A stretch of 64,000 nucleotides of DNA, from NCBI GenBank assembly GCA_964543795.1, contig CAZIZN010000020.1, forward strand, positions 1 through 64,000, written 5' to 3'. The notes beneath the pieces were generated by a model. It ran no database searches and was not told where the DNA came from. It saw only the letters and a program-made list of their open reading frames with translations. A program made the translations under genes and the position numbers. The DNA comes from JACKIC01 sp964543795. Lineage in GTDB: Bacteria; Planctomycetota; UBA1135; UBA2386. How positions within the stretch are numbered: position 1 is the first letter of the stretch; each line of letters begins with the position of its first letter. Of this stretch, positions 25,250 through 34,194 are shown in pieces.

Positions 25250-25800
25250 TGCAACCCGCCGTCGCCGGACGACCGCTGCCGGACCGCGCGGTGCTGCGCG
25301 GCATCGAGTTCCTGCTGCTCGACGTCGACGGCGTCATGACCGACGGCCGCGTGCACTTCGACGGCGAGGGCCGCGAGTACAAGTCGTTCCACGTGCACGA
25401 CGCCTCGGGACTCGTCTACTGGCACCGCAGCGGCCGGCGTTCGGGCTTCCTGTCCGGCCGCGGCGGCGACGTCGTCGCCATGCGCGCGCGCGAACTCGGC
25501 GTGCACGAGATCGTGCTCCGGCGCACCGACAAGCACACCGCCTTCGCCGAGATCCTCCAGCGCCAGGGCCTCGCACCGCACCAGGTCGCCTACGTCGGCG
25601 ACGATCTGCTCGACCTGCCGGTCCTGCGCCAGGTCGGCTTCGCGGCCACGGTGCCCGAGGCGCGGCCCGAAGTCGCCGCCGCAGCACAGTTCGTCGCCGG
25701 CCGCAGCGCCGGCTTCGGTGCGGCGCGCGAGGTGGTCGAGCTGCTGATGCGCGCCCAGGAGACGTGGGCCGCCGTCGTCGCCAAGGACGGCCGGCCGTGA
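25246..25800 (+). CDS. kdsC: KDO-8-phosphate phosphatase
   Basis: A 184-residue HAD-superfamily phosphatase lacking a cap domain, as in KdsC, which removes phosphate from KDO 8-phosphate. Motif I is LLLDVDGVMTDGR, motif II SGRGGD, and motif IV YVGDDLLDLPVL. Two ATG codons (25246 and 25249) are in frame; the first overlaps the kdsD stop. Its own TGA overlaps the GTG of the next gene as GTGA. Neighbouring kdsD and LPS-export genes make this assignment firm. Confidence 0.93.
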   Translation: MMQPAVAGRPLPDRAVLRGIEFLLLDVDGVMTDGRVHFDGEGREYKSFHVHDASGLVYWHRSGRRSGFLSGRGGDVVAMRARELGVHEIVLRRTDKHTAFAEILQRQGLAPHQVAYVGDDLLDLPVLRQVGFAATVPEARPEVAAAAQFVAGRSAGFGAAREVVELLMRAQETWAAVVAKDGRP

Positions 25801-28715
25801 AGCGTCTGGTGGTGTTCCTGGTGCTGCTCGGGCTCGGCATCGCTGCGCTGCGGTTCGCGATCGGCGACGACACGGTCGTCACCGCGAGCGGCGGACGCGA
25901 GACGGTCCCGCCGCCGCAGCGACCCGAGCCGGCGCCGGGCGTCGGCGTGCAGCAGGGGCGGGTCGGCGCGACGATCGCGCAGACCGGTGCGCTCCGGCTG
26001 CCGCGCTACCGCACGATCGTGCTGCCGGACGGCAGTGAACGGCACGAACAGGTCTTCCTGCTGACCGCGGCGGACAGCCGGCCGGTGCGCGAAGGCCTGC
26101 AGGAGCTCGAGCAGCTCGAGGTGACCCTGTTCGAGGACGCGAAGGCGGCCGGCCTGCTGCGCGCCGCGCGCGCGTTCGTCGAACTCGCGAACGACGCGAA
26201 CGGCCGCCCGTCGCTGCGCGAGGACAAGGAGATCGACCTGCGGCAGGTGACCTTCGAGTCGCTGCCCGGCTCGCGCCTCGAGGGCCTGCGCCTCGCGCTC
26301 GACAACGCGAAGGTGCAGATCGGCGAGGACGAGATCCTGCTGCACACCCCCGGCCGCGACGACCCCGTCGAACTGACGCTCAGCGGCGCCCGCAGCGGCA
26401 AGCTGACCGGCAAGGGGCTGCAGGCACGTCTGCCGCGCGACCGCCGCGGCGCGCTGCAGCAGGCCGACATCGAGATCCTCAGCGATCCCGTGGTCGAGAC
26501 CGACGGCCTGCGGCTCCTGGCCAAGGGCCGGCTGCACTACGAAGAGGACCTCGCCACCGGCGAGGCACGCTTGTCGGCCGAGGACCGGGTCGTCGTCGCG
26601 TTCACCGCGGCGGGCGGCATCGAGCTGATCGGCGCGCGCGGCGATGCGCTGGTCCAGGGAGCCTCGGTCGACGAGCCCGGCCGGGGCAAGGCGACCGTGC
26701 GCGGCGACCGTTTCACCGGCTGGCTCATGCGCAGCGCCGGCACCGAGCCCGACGGCACGGCGCGCGAACGGCTCGACTGGCAGGTGCTGCAGGTGCTCGG
26801 CGCACCGAGCGAGGCCTTCGCCGCCGGCGTGCGCATCGCCGCGCCGCGCCTCACGGTGCTGCCCGGGACCTTCGGGCAGCCGTTCCTGCTGGCCGCCCAC
26901 GGCGGACCGGCGCTGCTCGAACAGTCGATCCCCGACGCGCGCACCGGCGCCGATCGCATCGTCGGCCGATCGCCGCGGCGCATCCACGTGATCCTGCCGA
27001 AGGAGCAGGTCGCGGCGATCCACCGCGGCTTCGGTTTCCCGCTCTGGACGCTGCGACCGCTGGCGACGTTGAGCGCGGTGACGCTCGACGGCGACGCGCG
27101 CATCGAGGCCGGTGAGCAGCGGCTGCAGGCCAGTCGCGGCATGCACCTGTTCCAGCCCGATCCGGCCCAGGAGGCGATCGCGGCGCGCGGTTTCGGCTCG
27201 GTGACCATGCACCGGCCGCCGCAGAAGGTCGGCGACGAGCTGCTGCACGCCACCGGCGACGACGGCTTCCACCTGATCGCCACGCGCAGCGACGAGCGGC
27301 TGCGCCTCGGCCCCGCCGCGGCCGGTCCGGACCACCACTACACGCTGCGCGTCGGCGACGGCGAGCTGCAGGGCTCGGGCGCCTGCGATCTGTCGCGCAC
27401 CGACGGCCGCACGGTCCTGGCGCTGCGCTCGCCCGACGGCGACGTGCGCGGCAGGCTGCCGCGGGAACGCAGCGAACTGCGCGACGTGCGGCGCCTCGAC
27501 GCCGAGCTGACCGAGTCGACGCTGGAGGCACTCGCGGTCGAAGGTCGGCCCGTCGGGATCTCGTTCACGCGCGGCGCGACGCGGCTCGAAGCCACCAGCG
27601 ACCGCGTCGAACAGCTCGGCCCTTCGGCCTGGGTGCTCCTGCCGGACCCCGCCGGGGGCACCGAACTGCCGACGCTCCGCACGCGCACCGCCGCTTCGGG
27701 CCGCCGCGGCGCCGCGGACGTCGTCGCGACCGCCCCACGCATCGAATTGCACCACTGCGGCGGCAGCGACTGGCTCGTCGACCTGCGCGCCGTCGGCGAC
27801 ACACCGGCGCGCGTCGACGCCACCGTGCACCGCACCCCCGAGGGCCCGCCGACGAGCCTCGAGCTCGAAGCCGAACGGCTGCGGCTCGTGCCGTTCGCGA
27901 TCGCTCGCGAGGCGCTGGTCCTGCACGGCGGCGGCCGGTCGGACCTGGTCGGAGGCCTGCCGTTCGCGAGCGTCGCCCAGGGCTGGATCCTCGGGGACGA
28001 GGTCCACCGCATCCATGCGATCGACCCCGAGCAGGGCGTACTGGACGGCTCGGGTCACCGCCTCGTGCTCACGCAAGGTGCCCACGCAGCGACGCTGTTC
28101 GGTGACGCCGACGCGCTGACGCCGGCCCGGCTCAAGCGCACCCAGGACGACAAGGTCGTCGTCGCCACGGGCGCACAGGTGCGGGTCTTCCGCGACCAGC
28201 AGGTCCGCCTGCAGGCGCTGCGCACGTTCGCCGGCCGGTCGGTGACGGTGCCGCCGTCGGTGGTCCTGCACCAGCCGAAGGCCCGCGGCGCACTCGCGCA
28301 CGTGGCTGCGGTCTGCGAAGGCAACATCGACGTGCTGCCCGATCGCATCGAGTTCCAGGGGCCGGTGATCGCGCGCAGCGCGTTGCCCGACGGCTCGACC
28401 GACCCCGCCGGCATGAGCATCGACGCGAGCGGACTCATGATGAAACGCCATCCGACCAGCGGCGACATCGTGCTCGTGACGGGCCGAGACGTGCGACTCG
28501 ACTGGGAGCAGCTGTCGGCCCGGAGCGCGGAGATCGAACTCGACCTCAAGTGGGCGAAGTGCACGGCGCGGGATCCGGTCGAAGCCGAGGTCCTGCTCGG
28601 CAACGGCCAGCGCTTCCTGGCGCCCGAGATGGAGATCTACTACGACCGCTACGAGGTGCGGTGCTTCCAGGGCGGCTACGTGCGCGACGACCGGTCGGCG
28701 GGTGCCGTTCGCTGA
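25797..28715 (+). CDS. Giant LptC/LptA(OstA)-like LPS-transport protein
   Basis: A 972-residue protein with an N-terminal membrane anchor (LVVFLVLLGLGIAALRFAI) and a long beta-rich periplasmic part. Repeated segments such as IEILSDPVVETDGLRLLAKG, VRLQALRTFAGRSVTVPP and VRLDWEQLSARSAEIELDL resemble OstA/LptA-LptC jellyroll strands. Canonical LptC is about 190 residues and LptA about 180, so this could be a one-chain periplasmic bridge replacing several LptA units. Position between kdsC and the LptD-like gene, with GTGA and TGATG overlaps, supports a role in carrying LPS across the periplasm. Domain borders within it are not resolved by eye. Confidence 0.75.
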   Translation: MKRLVVFLVLLGLGIAALRFAIGDDTVVTASGGRETVPPPQRPEPAPGVGVQQGRVGATIAQTGALRLPRYRTIVLPDGSERHEQVFLLTAADSRPVREGLQELEQLEVTLFEDAKAAGLLRAARAFVELANDANGRPSLREDKEIDLRQVTFESLPGSRLEGLRLALDNAKVQIGEDEILLHTPGRDDPVELTLSGARSGKLTGKGLQARLPRDRRGALQQADIEILSDPVVETDGLRLLAKGRLHYEEDLATGEARLSAEDRVVVAFTAAGGIELIGARGDALVQGASVDEPGRGKATVRGDRFTGWLMRSAGTEPDGTARERLDWQVLQVLGAPSEAFAAGVRIAAPRLTVLPGTFGQPFLLAAHGGPALLEQSIPDARTGADRIVGRSPRRIHVILPKEQVAAIHRGFGFPLWTLRPLATLSAVTLDGDARIEAGEQRLQASRGMHLFQPDPAQEAIAARGFGSVTMHRPPQKVGDELLHATGDDGFHLIATRSDERLRLGPAAAGPDHHYTLRVGDGELQGSGACDLSRTDGRTVLALRSPDGDVRGRLPRERSELRDVRRLDAELTESTLEALAVEGRPVGISFTRGATRLEATSDRVEQLGPSAWVLLPDPAGGTELPTLRTRTAASGRRGAADVVATAPRIELHHCGGSDWLVDLRAVGDTPARVDATVHRTPEGPPTSLELEAERLRLVPFAIAREALVLHGGGRSDLVGGLPFASVAQGWILGDEVHRIHAIDPEQGVLDGSGHRLVLTQGAHAATLFGDADALTPARLKRTQDDKVVVATGAQVRVFRDQQVRLQALRTFAGRSVTVPPSVVLHQPKARGALAHVAAVCEGNIDVLPDRIEFQGPVIARSALPDGSTDPAGMSIDASGLMMKRHPTSGDIVLVTGRDVRLDWEQLSARSAEIELDLKWAKCTARDPVEAEVLLGNGQRFLAPEMEIYYDRYEVRCFQGGYVRDDRSAGAVR

Positions 28716-31201
28716 TGGCCGGGGCGGCCCGCCTCGCTGGCCCGGCGCTGCTCGCGCTCGCCGCCTCGGTCGCCGCGCAGGGCGTGGCGCCGCTCCCCCG
28801 CGAACTGGCGCACGGAGCCTACACGGGCACGCAGATCCGCGGCGACCACCAGGAGACGCACCTGCTCGGCGGCTTCCAGTTCGAGGTGCCGGGGTTCGGA
28901 CTCCTGATCCGCGGCAAGAACGCCGTGGTGCTCACCGATCTCGAGGGCACGCACGCGGCGATCGCCGAGCGCGAGGGCGGCGGCCTGCCGCGGCGCGGGC
29001 TCGACCTGCCGGCGCCGCGCCGGCGGCTCTCGCCCGAGCAGATGCGCGAACGGATCGACCACGCGCTGCGTGCGCTCGGCCAGGTCGGGCCGCTGCCTCT
29101 GGACGCCGAGGCCGACGCGGCGCTCGACCTGCTGCGCATGCTCTACTGCGAAGGCGGGGTGGTCGTCGTGCGCGGCGGCGTCGAGGTGCTGCGTTGCGAG
29201 CGCCTCTGGCTGTCGCCGCTCGACGACCGCATCGTCGTCGAGGACGCCGAACTGCGCTACCTGACGCCGGGCAACGGGCCCGACGACATGCTCGTGGTGC
29301 GCGGGGCACGCCTCGTCAAGCAGGGCTCGCGCTGGACCGGCCGCGACCTCACGATCACGACCTGCACGGCCGCCGAGCCGCACGCCGCGCTCGCCGTCGG
29401 CGAAGCCGAGATCATCGAGCGCGAAGGGCAGTTCGAGGTGCGCGCGCGCGGCCAGACGCTGCAGATCGGCGGCACGAACCTGCTGCCGCTGCCCGACGCG
29501 CACGTCTTCACGGGCGACCAGACGCCGTTCCCGATCCGCCGCGTGCGCGGCGGCTACTCGTCGAAGCAGGGCGTCGAGGCCGACGTTCTGCTCGGCATGC
29601 CGTGGAACGACACCGGCGGCCGCCTGCACCACTGGCTCACGGGGCGGCCGGCCGACGAGTTCCGCGGCGACTGGGAGCTCGGCGTCGGCTGGATCGAGGA
29701 GCGCGGCGCACCGCTCGCCGCAGCCCTCGACTACCGCGCGGGCGATCTCTACCGCGGCCGCACGGAGGGCTTCTGGCTCGACGACCACGGCGACGACCTC
29801 CGCGAGATCACCACCAACCTCGACGGCAGTCCGATCACGGCGGAGAGCCGCGGCCTCGTGCGTTCGCTCAATCGACTGCAGTTCGGCGACTCGACCTACG
29901 TCGATCTGTCGGCGTTCGGCGCCACGGACCCGGCGGTCTACTCGGAGTTCTTCGGCGGCGCGTACCGCACCGAGGAGCTGCCCGAAACGGGCGTCTACGT
30001 GCACCACGGCGTGGAGAACCGCCTGTTGACCGTCGGCACGCGCTTCTCGCTGACCGACTTCAGCTACCGCTCCGACCGCGCGCTCGCCGACCGGTTCATC
30101 GAGGAGCTGCCGGTCGTCACCTACGACTGGTACGCACAGCCGCTCGGCGAGTTGCCGTGGGGCACGCCGATCGTCGTCGACCTCTCGACGGAGCTGGGCC
30201 AGCGACGCAGCGCCTACGACGACCGCAGCACGCTGCGGCAGAGCGACCGCACGTTCCGCGCCGACCAGCTCGTCGAGCTGTCGGCGCCGATGCAATGGGG
30301 CGCCTTCCAGGTGCGGCCGTACGTGAGCGGCCGCGGCACCTGGTACGACAACACGGTCTCGGGCGACAGCGAGGGCCGCATGGCGATGGAGGCCGGCGTG
30401 CAGATCGGCACGCGCCTGTCGCGCAGCTGGTCGTGGCTCGGCGACGACAGCGACAAGGTCCGGCACGTGATGTCGCCGCGGATCTGGTTCGCCGACCGGT
30501 TCTTCGTCGACGACGACCCGAGCGACTTCTACACGTTCGACGCGAAGGACCAGCTGACCGAACAGACGCTCGTGCGGGTGGAGCTGCGCAACCTCTTCCA
30601 ACGCATGGATCCGGTCGCCCGGCCCAGCGAGGCGGGCAACACGCACGAACCGCGCGACTTCCTGTTCCTCGATCTCGCGCAGGACTTCTGGCCCGACGAG
30701 GACCGCGACAACGGCGGCGAGTCGCTGGGGCTCTTCTACTACGACTTCCTGGTGCGCCCGAAGGCGCAGTGGATCCCGTTCCCGATCTTCACGGTCGGTG
30801 TGTACGGCGACCTGGACTGGCGGCGCGGCATGCGCACGCTCGACACCGAGCTGCGGTTCGGCCCGCTCGCGGGCATCACGTGGACCGTCGAATACCGCGA
30901 GGACGAAGTGGCGCAGGGTGCGGTCGGATTGACGGGCAGCACGCGGTTGTACGAGCGCTGGGACGTGTTCGCCGGCAGCCTTCGCGACCTCGACGCCGAC
31001 GAGTGGCTCAACTACCAGTTCGGCCTGCGGCGCAACGACCACGACTGGTCGATCGCGTTCACGACCGACTACGATCCCTATACGGACGACACGACGTTCC
31101 GCGTGGAGTTCGTGCCGCGGTTCGGGGGCATGGGGCGCGGGCGCGGAGATGGGTTCGGCGGGATGGGGGTGGCGGACGGGATGTTTGCGGCCGGGTACTG
31201 A
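28715..31201 (+). CDS. LptD-like outer-membrane LPS assembly protein
   Basis: An 828-residue secreted protein (signal peptide LAGPALLALAASVAAQ). An N-terminal OstA-like jellyroll of about 250 residues (LRYLTPGNGPDDMLVVRGARL, WTGRDLTITTCTA) is followed by a long barrel rich in aromatic strands (VRPYVSGRGTWYDN; LNYQFGLRRNDHDW). The C-terminus departs from a normal barrel end, with a Gly/Met-rich tail GGMGRGRGDGFGGMGVADGM. LptD inserts LPS in the outer leaflet together with LptE; no lptE is seen here. Last gene of the operon; start ATG overlaps the previous stop as TGATG. Named LptD-like because sequence similarity is judged only from architecture and context. Confidence 0.78.
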   Translation: MAGAARLAGPALLALAASVAAQGVAPLPRELAHGAYTGTQIRGDHQETHLLGGFQFEVPGFGLLIRGKNAVVLTDLEGTHAAIAEREGGGLPRRGLDLPAPRRRLSPEQMRERIDHALRALGQVGPLPLDAEADAALDLLRMLYCEGGVVVVRGGVEVLRCERLWLSPLDDRIVVEDAELRYLTPGNGPDDMLVVRGARLVKQGSRWTGRDLTITTCTAAEPHAALAVGEAEIIEREGQFEVRARGQTLQIGGTNLLPLPDAHVFTGDQTPFPIRRVRGGYSSKQGVEADVLLGMPWNDTGGRLHHWLTGRPADEFRGDWELGVGWIEERGAPLAAALDYRAGDLYRGRTEGFWLDDHGDDLREITTNLDGSPITAESRGLVRSLNRLQFGDSTYVDLSAFGATDPAVYSEFFGGAYRTEELPETGVYVHHGVENRLLTVGTRFSLTDFSYRSDRALADRFIEELPVVTYDWYAQPLGELPWGTPIVVDLSTELGQRRSAYDDRSTLRQSDRTFRADQLVELSAPMQWGAFQVRPYVSGRGTWYDNTVSGDSEGRMAMEAGVQIGTRLSRSWSWLGDDSDKVRHVMSPRIWFADRFFVDDDPSDFYTFDAKDQLTEQTLVRVELRNLFQRMDPVARPSEAGNTHEPRDFLFLDLAQDFWPDEDRDNGGESLGLFYYDFLVRPKAQWIPFPIFTVGVYGDLDWRRGMRTLDTELRFGPLAGITWTVEYREDEVAQGAVGLTGSTRLYERWDVFAGSLRDLDADEWLNYQFGLRRNDHDWSIAFTTDYDPYTDDTTFRVEFVPRFGGMGRGRGDGFGGMGVADGMFAAGY

Positions 31202-31247
31202 GTCGGGGGGCTGCGCATCGGGTGATGCTGCGGCGCCGCGGCGACGA

Positions 31248-32897
31248 TCAACGGACCCGGTGGCGTTCGGCGGAAGGGTCCGTGACCATGGGGCCTCGCT
31301 GCAGGGGCACGGCGACCTCTTGAGCCCCCTCTCCCTGCGTCACCGTCAGGCGAACATCTGCGTGCAATCGGGCACCCTGGACTCGAATGCGGGCCTCGCC
31401 CAGAGGCAGGAGGAGTTCCATAGGACCTTTGTGAGCTTGCCAGTTCATCACCCCAAAGGAGCCCTTGGAACAGGACACGGTGGCGTGGAACGTGTCGTGC
31501 TCATGTTCCTGACCCGTCAGGGGTGTCGCCCTCACCAACCTCATGGGTTCGCTGAGTGATATTGTCCTTGTCACAACCGCTCCGTCACCCTCACCCAGGC
31601 TGAAGGAGGCTTTCTCGAAATCCGCTTTCAACCACTTGGCTGGCATGTTGGACGGCTCGACCAAGTAACGCCCCTTCGGCAGGAGGACAGGCTCGCCCGA
31701 CCTTGCCATCCTCATGCTCGCGCCGCTCTTGTCGCTTGCGATATCACATACCACCAGTGCAATGTCCACGGCTCTGCCGCCGCTGTCCACCACGTCGACC
31801 CGCACTGTGTGCAACATCTCCCCGGGGATGGGCTCCACCACGACCGGATCTGTGATGTCCCTGATGGGGACGAGCGGCCACTGGACTCGGCCGCTCAGGC
31901 CGCCCTCCAGGACGACATGGCACGACATCAGGACCTCTGCACGCCCAACAGGATCAACAGGGACTCCCACGAAGGATATGGAGTCCGGCCACCTCTGGCT
32001 CAGATACTGCCTCGCCCTGGCACGGCTCCTGATGATCGCGGGCCTGTTGTCGGTCCGTCCGTTTCGATCCCAGGCATAGCTCATCATCTTCATGCCGGGG
32101 GGAGCCACGACACACACACCGTACAAATCTCGCATCAGCAAAGTCACGCTAGCAGGAGATGCGACCGGGATCTCCCCAGTACCTTCGGGAGACGCCGAGT
32201 ATGCTTCGTGGTGTAGTGCAAGGAGCCGATACGTGCCCTTGGGCAAGGTGTCGAACACGACGAGACCATGGCCATCCGTCGACCCCACCCACGTTGGGCT
32301 CATGCTTCTCGGATCGCCGATCCCTGTCGTGCAGTTCAGGACTTCCCCGTCATGAGGCACTTCCCTCGGGCGCAGCTGTATCTGAACTCCTTCAACCGGG
32401 TTCCCGTCTTCGCGAAGGGCCTCTACACGGACCCGGTCAGCCAGTTCCAAGGAGACGATTTGCCCGGCTGTCGGCTTCTGCAGTATGCAAGAGCAGTAGC
32501 CGTGTGCGTGGACGAGCCAGTTCTCGTGAAGGTCGAGATCTGTGACCGCGACATAGCCGCTCCCATCCGTCGTCACAGCTTCCGCACTCTCGACCAGAGC
32601 AATCGTCCTCTTGGGCCCATCGGCCACGACGAACCGCGCACCTTTTATGGGAGACCCGTCAGCACGGCTGACGACACGCACGGAGGGCAGATCCGCCGAA
32701 ACGCGAGTGGACGCAGGAGTCTCGGGGAAAGCGACGACAGCCTCCTCCACGCCAGGGACATCTCGTTCGGTGTGGATGGGTGGCGGATCACGATGTTCCT
32801 CCCGGGTCAACATTGCGATTGCAGCCGCGACGCCGCCAAGACAGATCGCTCCGATGACCAGGCGTCGCGACCCCGACTTCCGTAATGCACTTGTCAC
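31248..32897 (-). CDS. Membrane-anchored beta-sandwich (carboxypeptidase-regulatory-like) protein
   Basis: A 549-residue protein with one N-terminal transmembrane helix (LVIGAICLGGVAAAIAML) after a short basic tail. The rest is extracytoplasmic. At least three repeats look like carboxypeptidase regulatory / Ig-like beta-sandwiches, each with a SxxxDGSP or xxDGNPVEG turn and a GYVAV, GLVVFDTLPKGTYRL or KGRYLVE strand. Start at GTG 32897, after CAGGGCGACTATC; the in-frame upstream codons lack an SD and are not hydrophobic in a useful way. Base composition is clearly lower in G+C than the neighbours. It is last in a leftward series with the cysteine-rich and sigma-like genes. Function unknown. 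Confidence 0.65.
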   Translation of the reverse strand: MTSALRKSGSRRLVIGAICLGGVAAAIAMLTREEHRDPPPIHTERDVPGVEEAVVAFPETPASTRVSADLPSVRVVSRADGSPIKGARFVVADGPKRTIALVESAEAVTTDGSGYVAVTDLDLHENWLVHAHGYCSCILQKPTAGQIVSLELADRVRVEALREDGNPVEGVQIQLRPREVPHDGEVLNCTTGIGDPRSMSPTWVGSTDGHGLVVFDTLPKGTYRLLALHHEAYSASPEGTGEIPVASPASVTLLMRDLYGVCVVAPPGMKMMSYAWDRNGRTDNRPAIIRSRARARQYLSQRWPDSISFVGVPVDPVGRAEVLMSCHVVLEGGLSGRVQWPLVPIRDITDPVVVEPIPGEMLHTVRVDVVDSGGRAVDIALVVCDIASDKSGASMRMARSGEPVLLPKGRYLVEPSNMPAKWLKADFEKASFSLGEGDGAVVTRTISLSEPMRLVRATPLTGQEHEHDTFHATVSCSKGSFGVMNWQAHKGPMELLLPLGEARIRVQGARLHADVRLTVTQGEGAQEVAVPLQRGPMVTDPSAERHRVR

Positions 32898-32953
32898 GAT
32901 AGTCGCCCTGCGGTGGTGTGGAGGCTCAGCGTATGACTGGACGGCAAGGCAGA

Positions 32954-33394
32954 CTACGGACACCAGCACGGATAGAAATTGCCAGGCATCCACAAGACCA
33001 GATCGCAATCCTGAACGCAGCCATTCTGTGTACATTCGACCCCAGTCACTTGATTGTCTGCATTCACAGTAGCCTCCGCATAGCACTTGGACAGTCCGAA
33101 CTCATTGCATCTGCATCGCACCTTGTTGCCGACCCACCTCTGCTGGCAGTCCTCGATTCCTGGGTTGCAATAGTTCGACGGACAGCCCCCGATCCATGTG
33201 TGATTGAATGGATCACCGTTCAGGAACAGATCGCACTCGATCGGATCCTCTTGGAAGAGCCTGTGGTCGTAGTAGATCGCAGTTCCATAAACTCGCTCGA
33301 TGCGCGGCCTGAGAGCATCGCCACTCGATGCGTCTACAAAGAAGTGTGTGGCTCCAAGCAAGCTGGCAAGCAGGATCATTGAAACTCCTAGCAT
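32954..33394 (-). CDS. Small secreted 12-cysteine protein
   Basis: A 146-residue protein with signal peptide MLGVSMILLASLLGATHFF and a mature part carrying 12 cysteines (GGCPSNYC, VRCRCNEFGLSKCY, VECTQNGCVQDCD, PCWCP). The even number and close spacing suggest six disulfides and an extracellular fold. An AAGGAG sits 8 bases before the ATG, a good SD. The local G+C is about 50% in the line 33001-33060, well below the surroundings. No family recognised; similar small Cys-rich secreted proteins are common in planctomycetes, but I cannot identify this one. Probable partner of the adjacent membrane-anchored protein. Confidence 0.7.
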   Translation of the reverse strand: MLGVSMILLASLLGATHFFVDASSGDALRPRIERVYGTAIYYDHRLFQEDPIECDLFLNGDPFNHTWIGGCPSNYCNPGIEDCQQRWVGNKVRCRCNEFGLSKCYAEATVNADNQVTGVECTQNGCVQDCDLVLWMPGNFYPCWCP

Positions 33395-33508
33395 GGCTTC
33401 GACTCCTTGGTTTTGTCCTCATTCCAGGTACCGAACGGCCCGGGACGTTCCGCCGTCCGGTCTGGCGGTTTTGTCACGAGAGTGTGCATGCTCGGAAACG
33501 GCAGTGGC

Positions 33509-34081
33509 TTAGGTTCGTGCCTGATCTAGCCCCTCGTCAAGGAAGGCCGTCAGCACCCTCCTGATCCTGGTGCGCCTTCGTGCGATTGCCCGAGGATCAG
33601 TGCCCAGTTGGCGTGCCAACTCTGCGTTGCTCCGGATCCCGCTGGAAAGAAGTTCGCACAGTTGGATCGCGGCTCTTCCCAGTTGTCTGGCCAAGTCTGT
33701 TGGCCAGGGTCGTGGAACGGATGGTTTCGGGAGGACATCCTCGACATCGGCGTCGATGGCCTCGAATCGAACCAATCGTTGCTTGCGCAATCGATCCAGG
33801 CGGGAGCAACGAAGAATGAATCGGCCGAGTCGGATCGAGTCGACTTCGCGAGGGTCGACGCCCTTGTCGACGAGCCTGAGCAGGGCGTCCTGAACGAGAT
33901 CCTCGGCGTCCAATCGCGGCGCGCAGCGCAGGAGCTCTCCGCGGAGTCGCTGCCAAGCGCTTCCAAGATCCTCCAAGATCTCTGCGCTGGCCATGCACGC
34001 GTGGCCTCGCTTGCTCGCTGGAAGCTGGGAGCTGGGAGCTGGGAGCTGGGAGCTGGGAGCTTGCGACGGGGGAGTCTCCAT
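33509..34081 (-). CDS. ECF-like RNA polymerase sigma factor with repeat-encoded N-terminus
   Basis: A 190-residue sigma-70 family-like protein. Region 2 is recognisable as LDAEDLVQDALLRLVDKG and LGRFILRCSRLDRLRKQRLV. A C-terminal region 4-like helix-turn-helix is NAELARQLGTDPRAIARRRTRI. The ATG at 34081 follows an AGGAGAACCAGGC Shine-Dalgarno. The first 23 codons, reading SQLPAPSSQLPA, are made by the 7 bp repeat at 34023-34060. An internal ATG at 33994 (MASAEILEDLG) is the alternative start and gives a 161-residue protein. Heptamer copy changes would shift the upstream frame, so expression may be phase-variable. No anti-sigma gene is adjacent. The gene lies first in the leftward low-GC series, so it may drive those genes. 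Confidence 0.75.
   Translation of the reverse strand: METPPSQAPSSQLPAPSSQLPASKRGHACMASAEILEDLGSAWQRLRGELLRCAPRLDAEDLVQDALLRLVDKGVDPREVDSIRLGRFILRCSRLDRLRKQRLVRFEAIDADVEDVLPKPSVPRPWPTDLARQLGRAAIQLCELLSSGIRSNAELARQLGTDPRAIARRRTRIRRVLTAFLDEGLDQART
34023..34060. repeat. Heptanucleotide tandem repeat (AGCTGGG)n inside the sigma-like gene's 5' end
   Basis: Five perfect copies of agctggg plus agc, running directly inside the coding frame that begins at 34081. On the coding strand the unit is CCCAGCT and three units encode one seven-residue period SSQLPAP. Slippage by one unit would change the frame. Confidence 0.95.
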
Positions 34082-34194
34082 GCCTGGTTCTCCTGTCCAT
34101 GCTCCCCAGCCTGCGAGCCCCCGCCACAGCCGTCAACCCCCGCGATTCCTCACTGCCGCGCTCCCTCTCCCGCCAGCCCCACCGCACCCGCGCG

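Noticed and set aside
33450..33472. CCGCC/GGCGG stem followed by TTTT between sigma-like and Cys-rich genes
   Set aside because: The T-run is on the plus strand while flanking genes are on the minus strand, so it would not end their transcripts.
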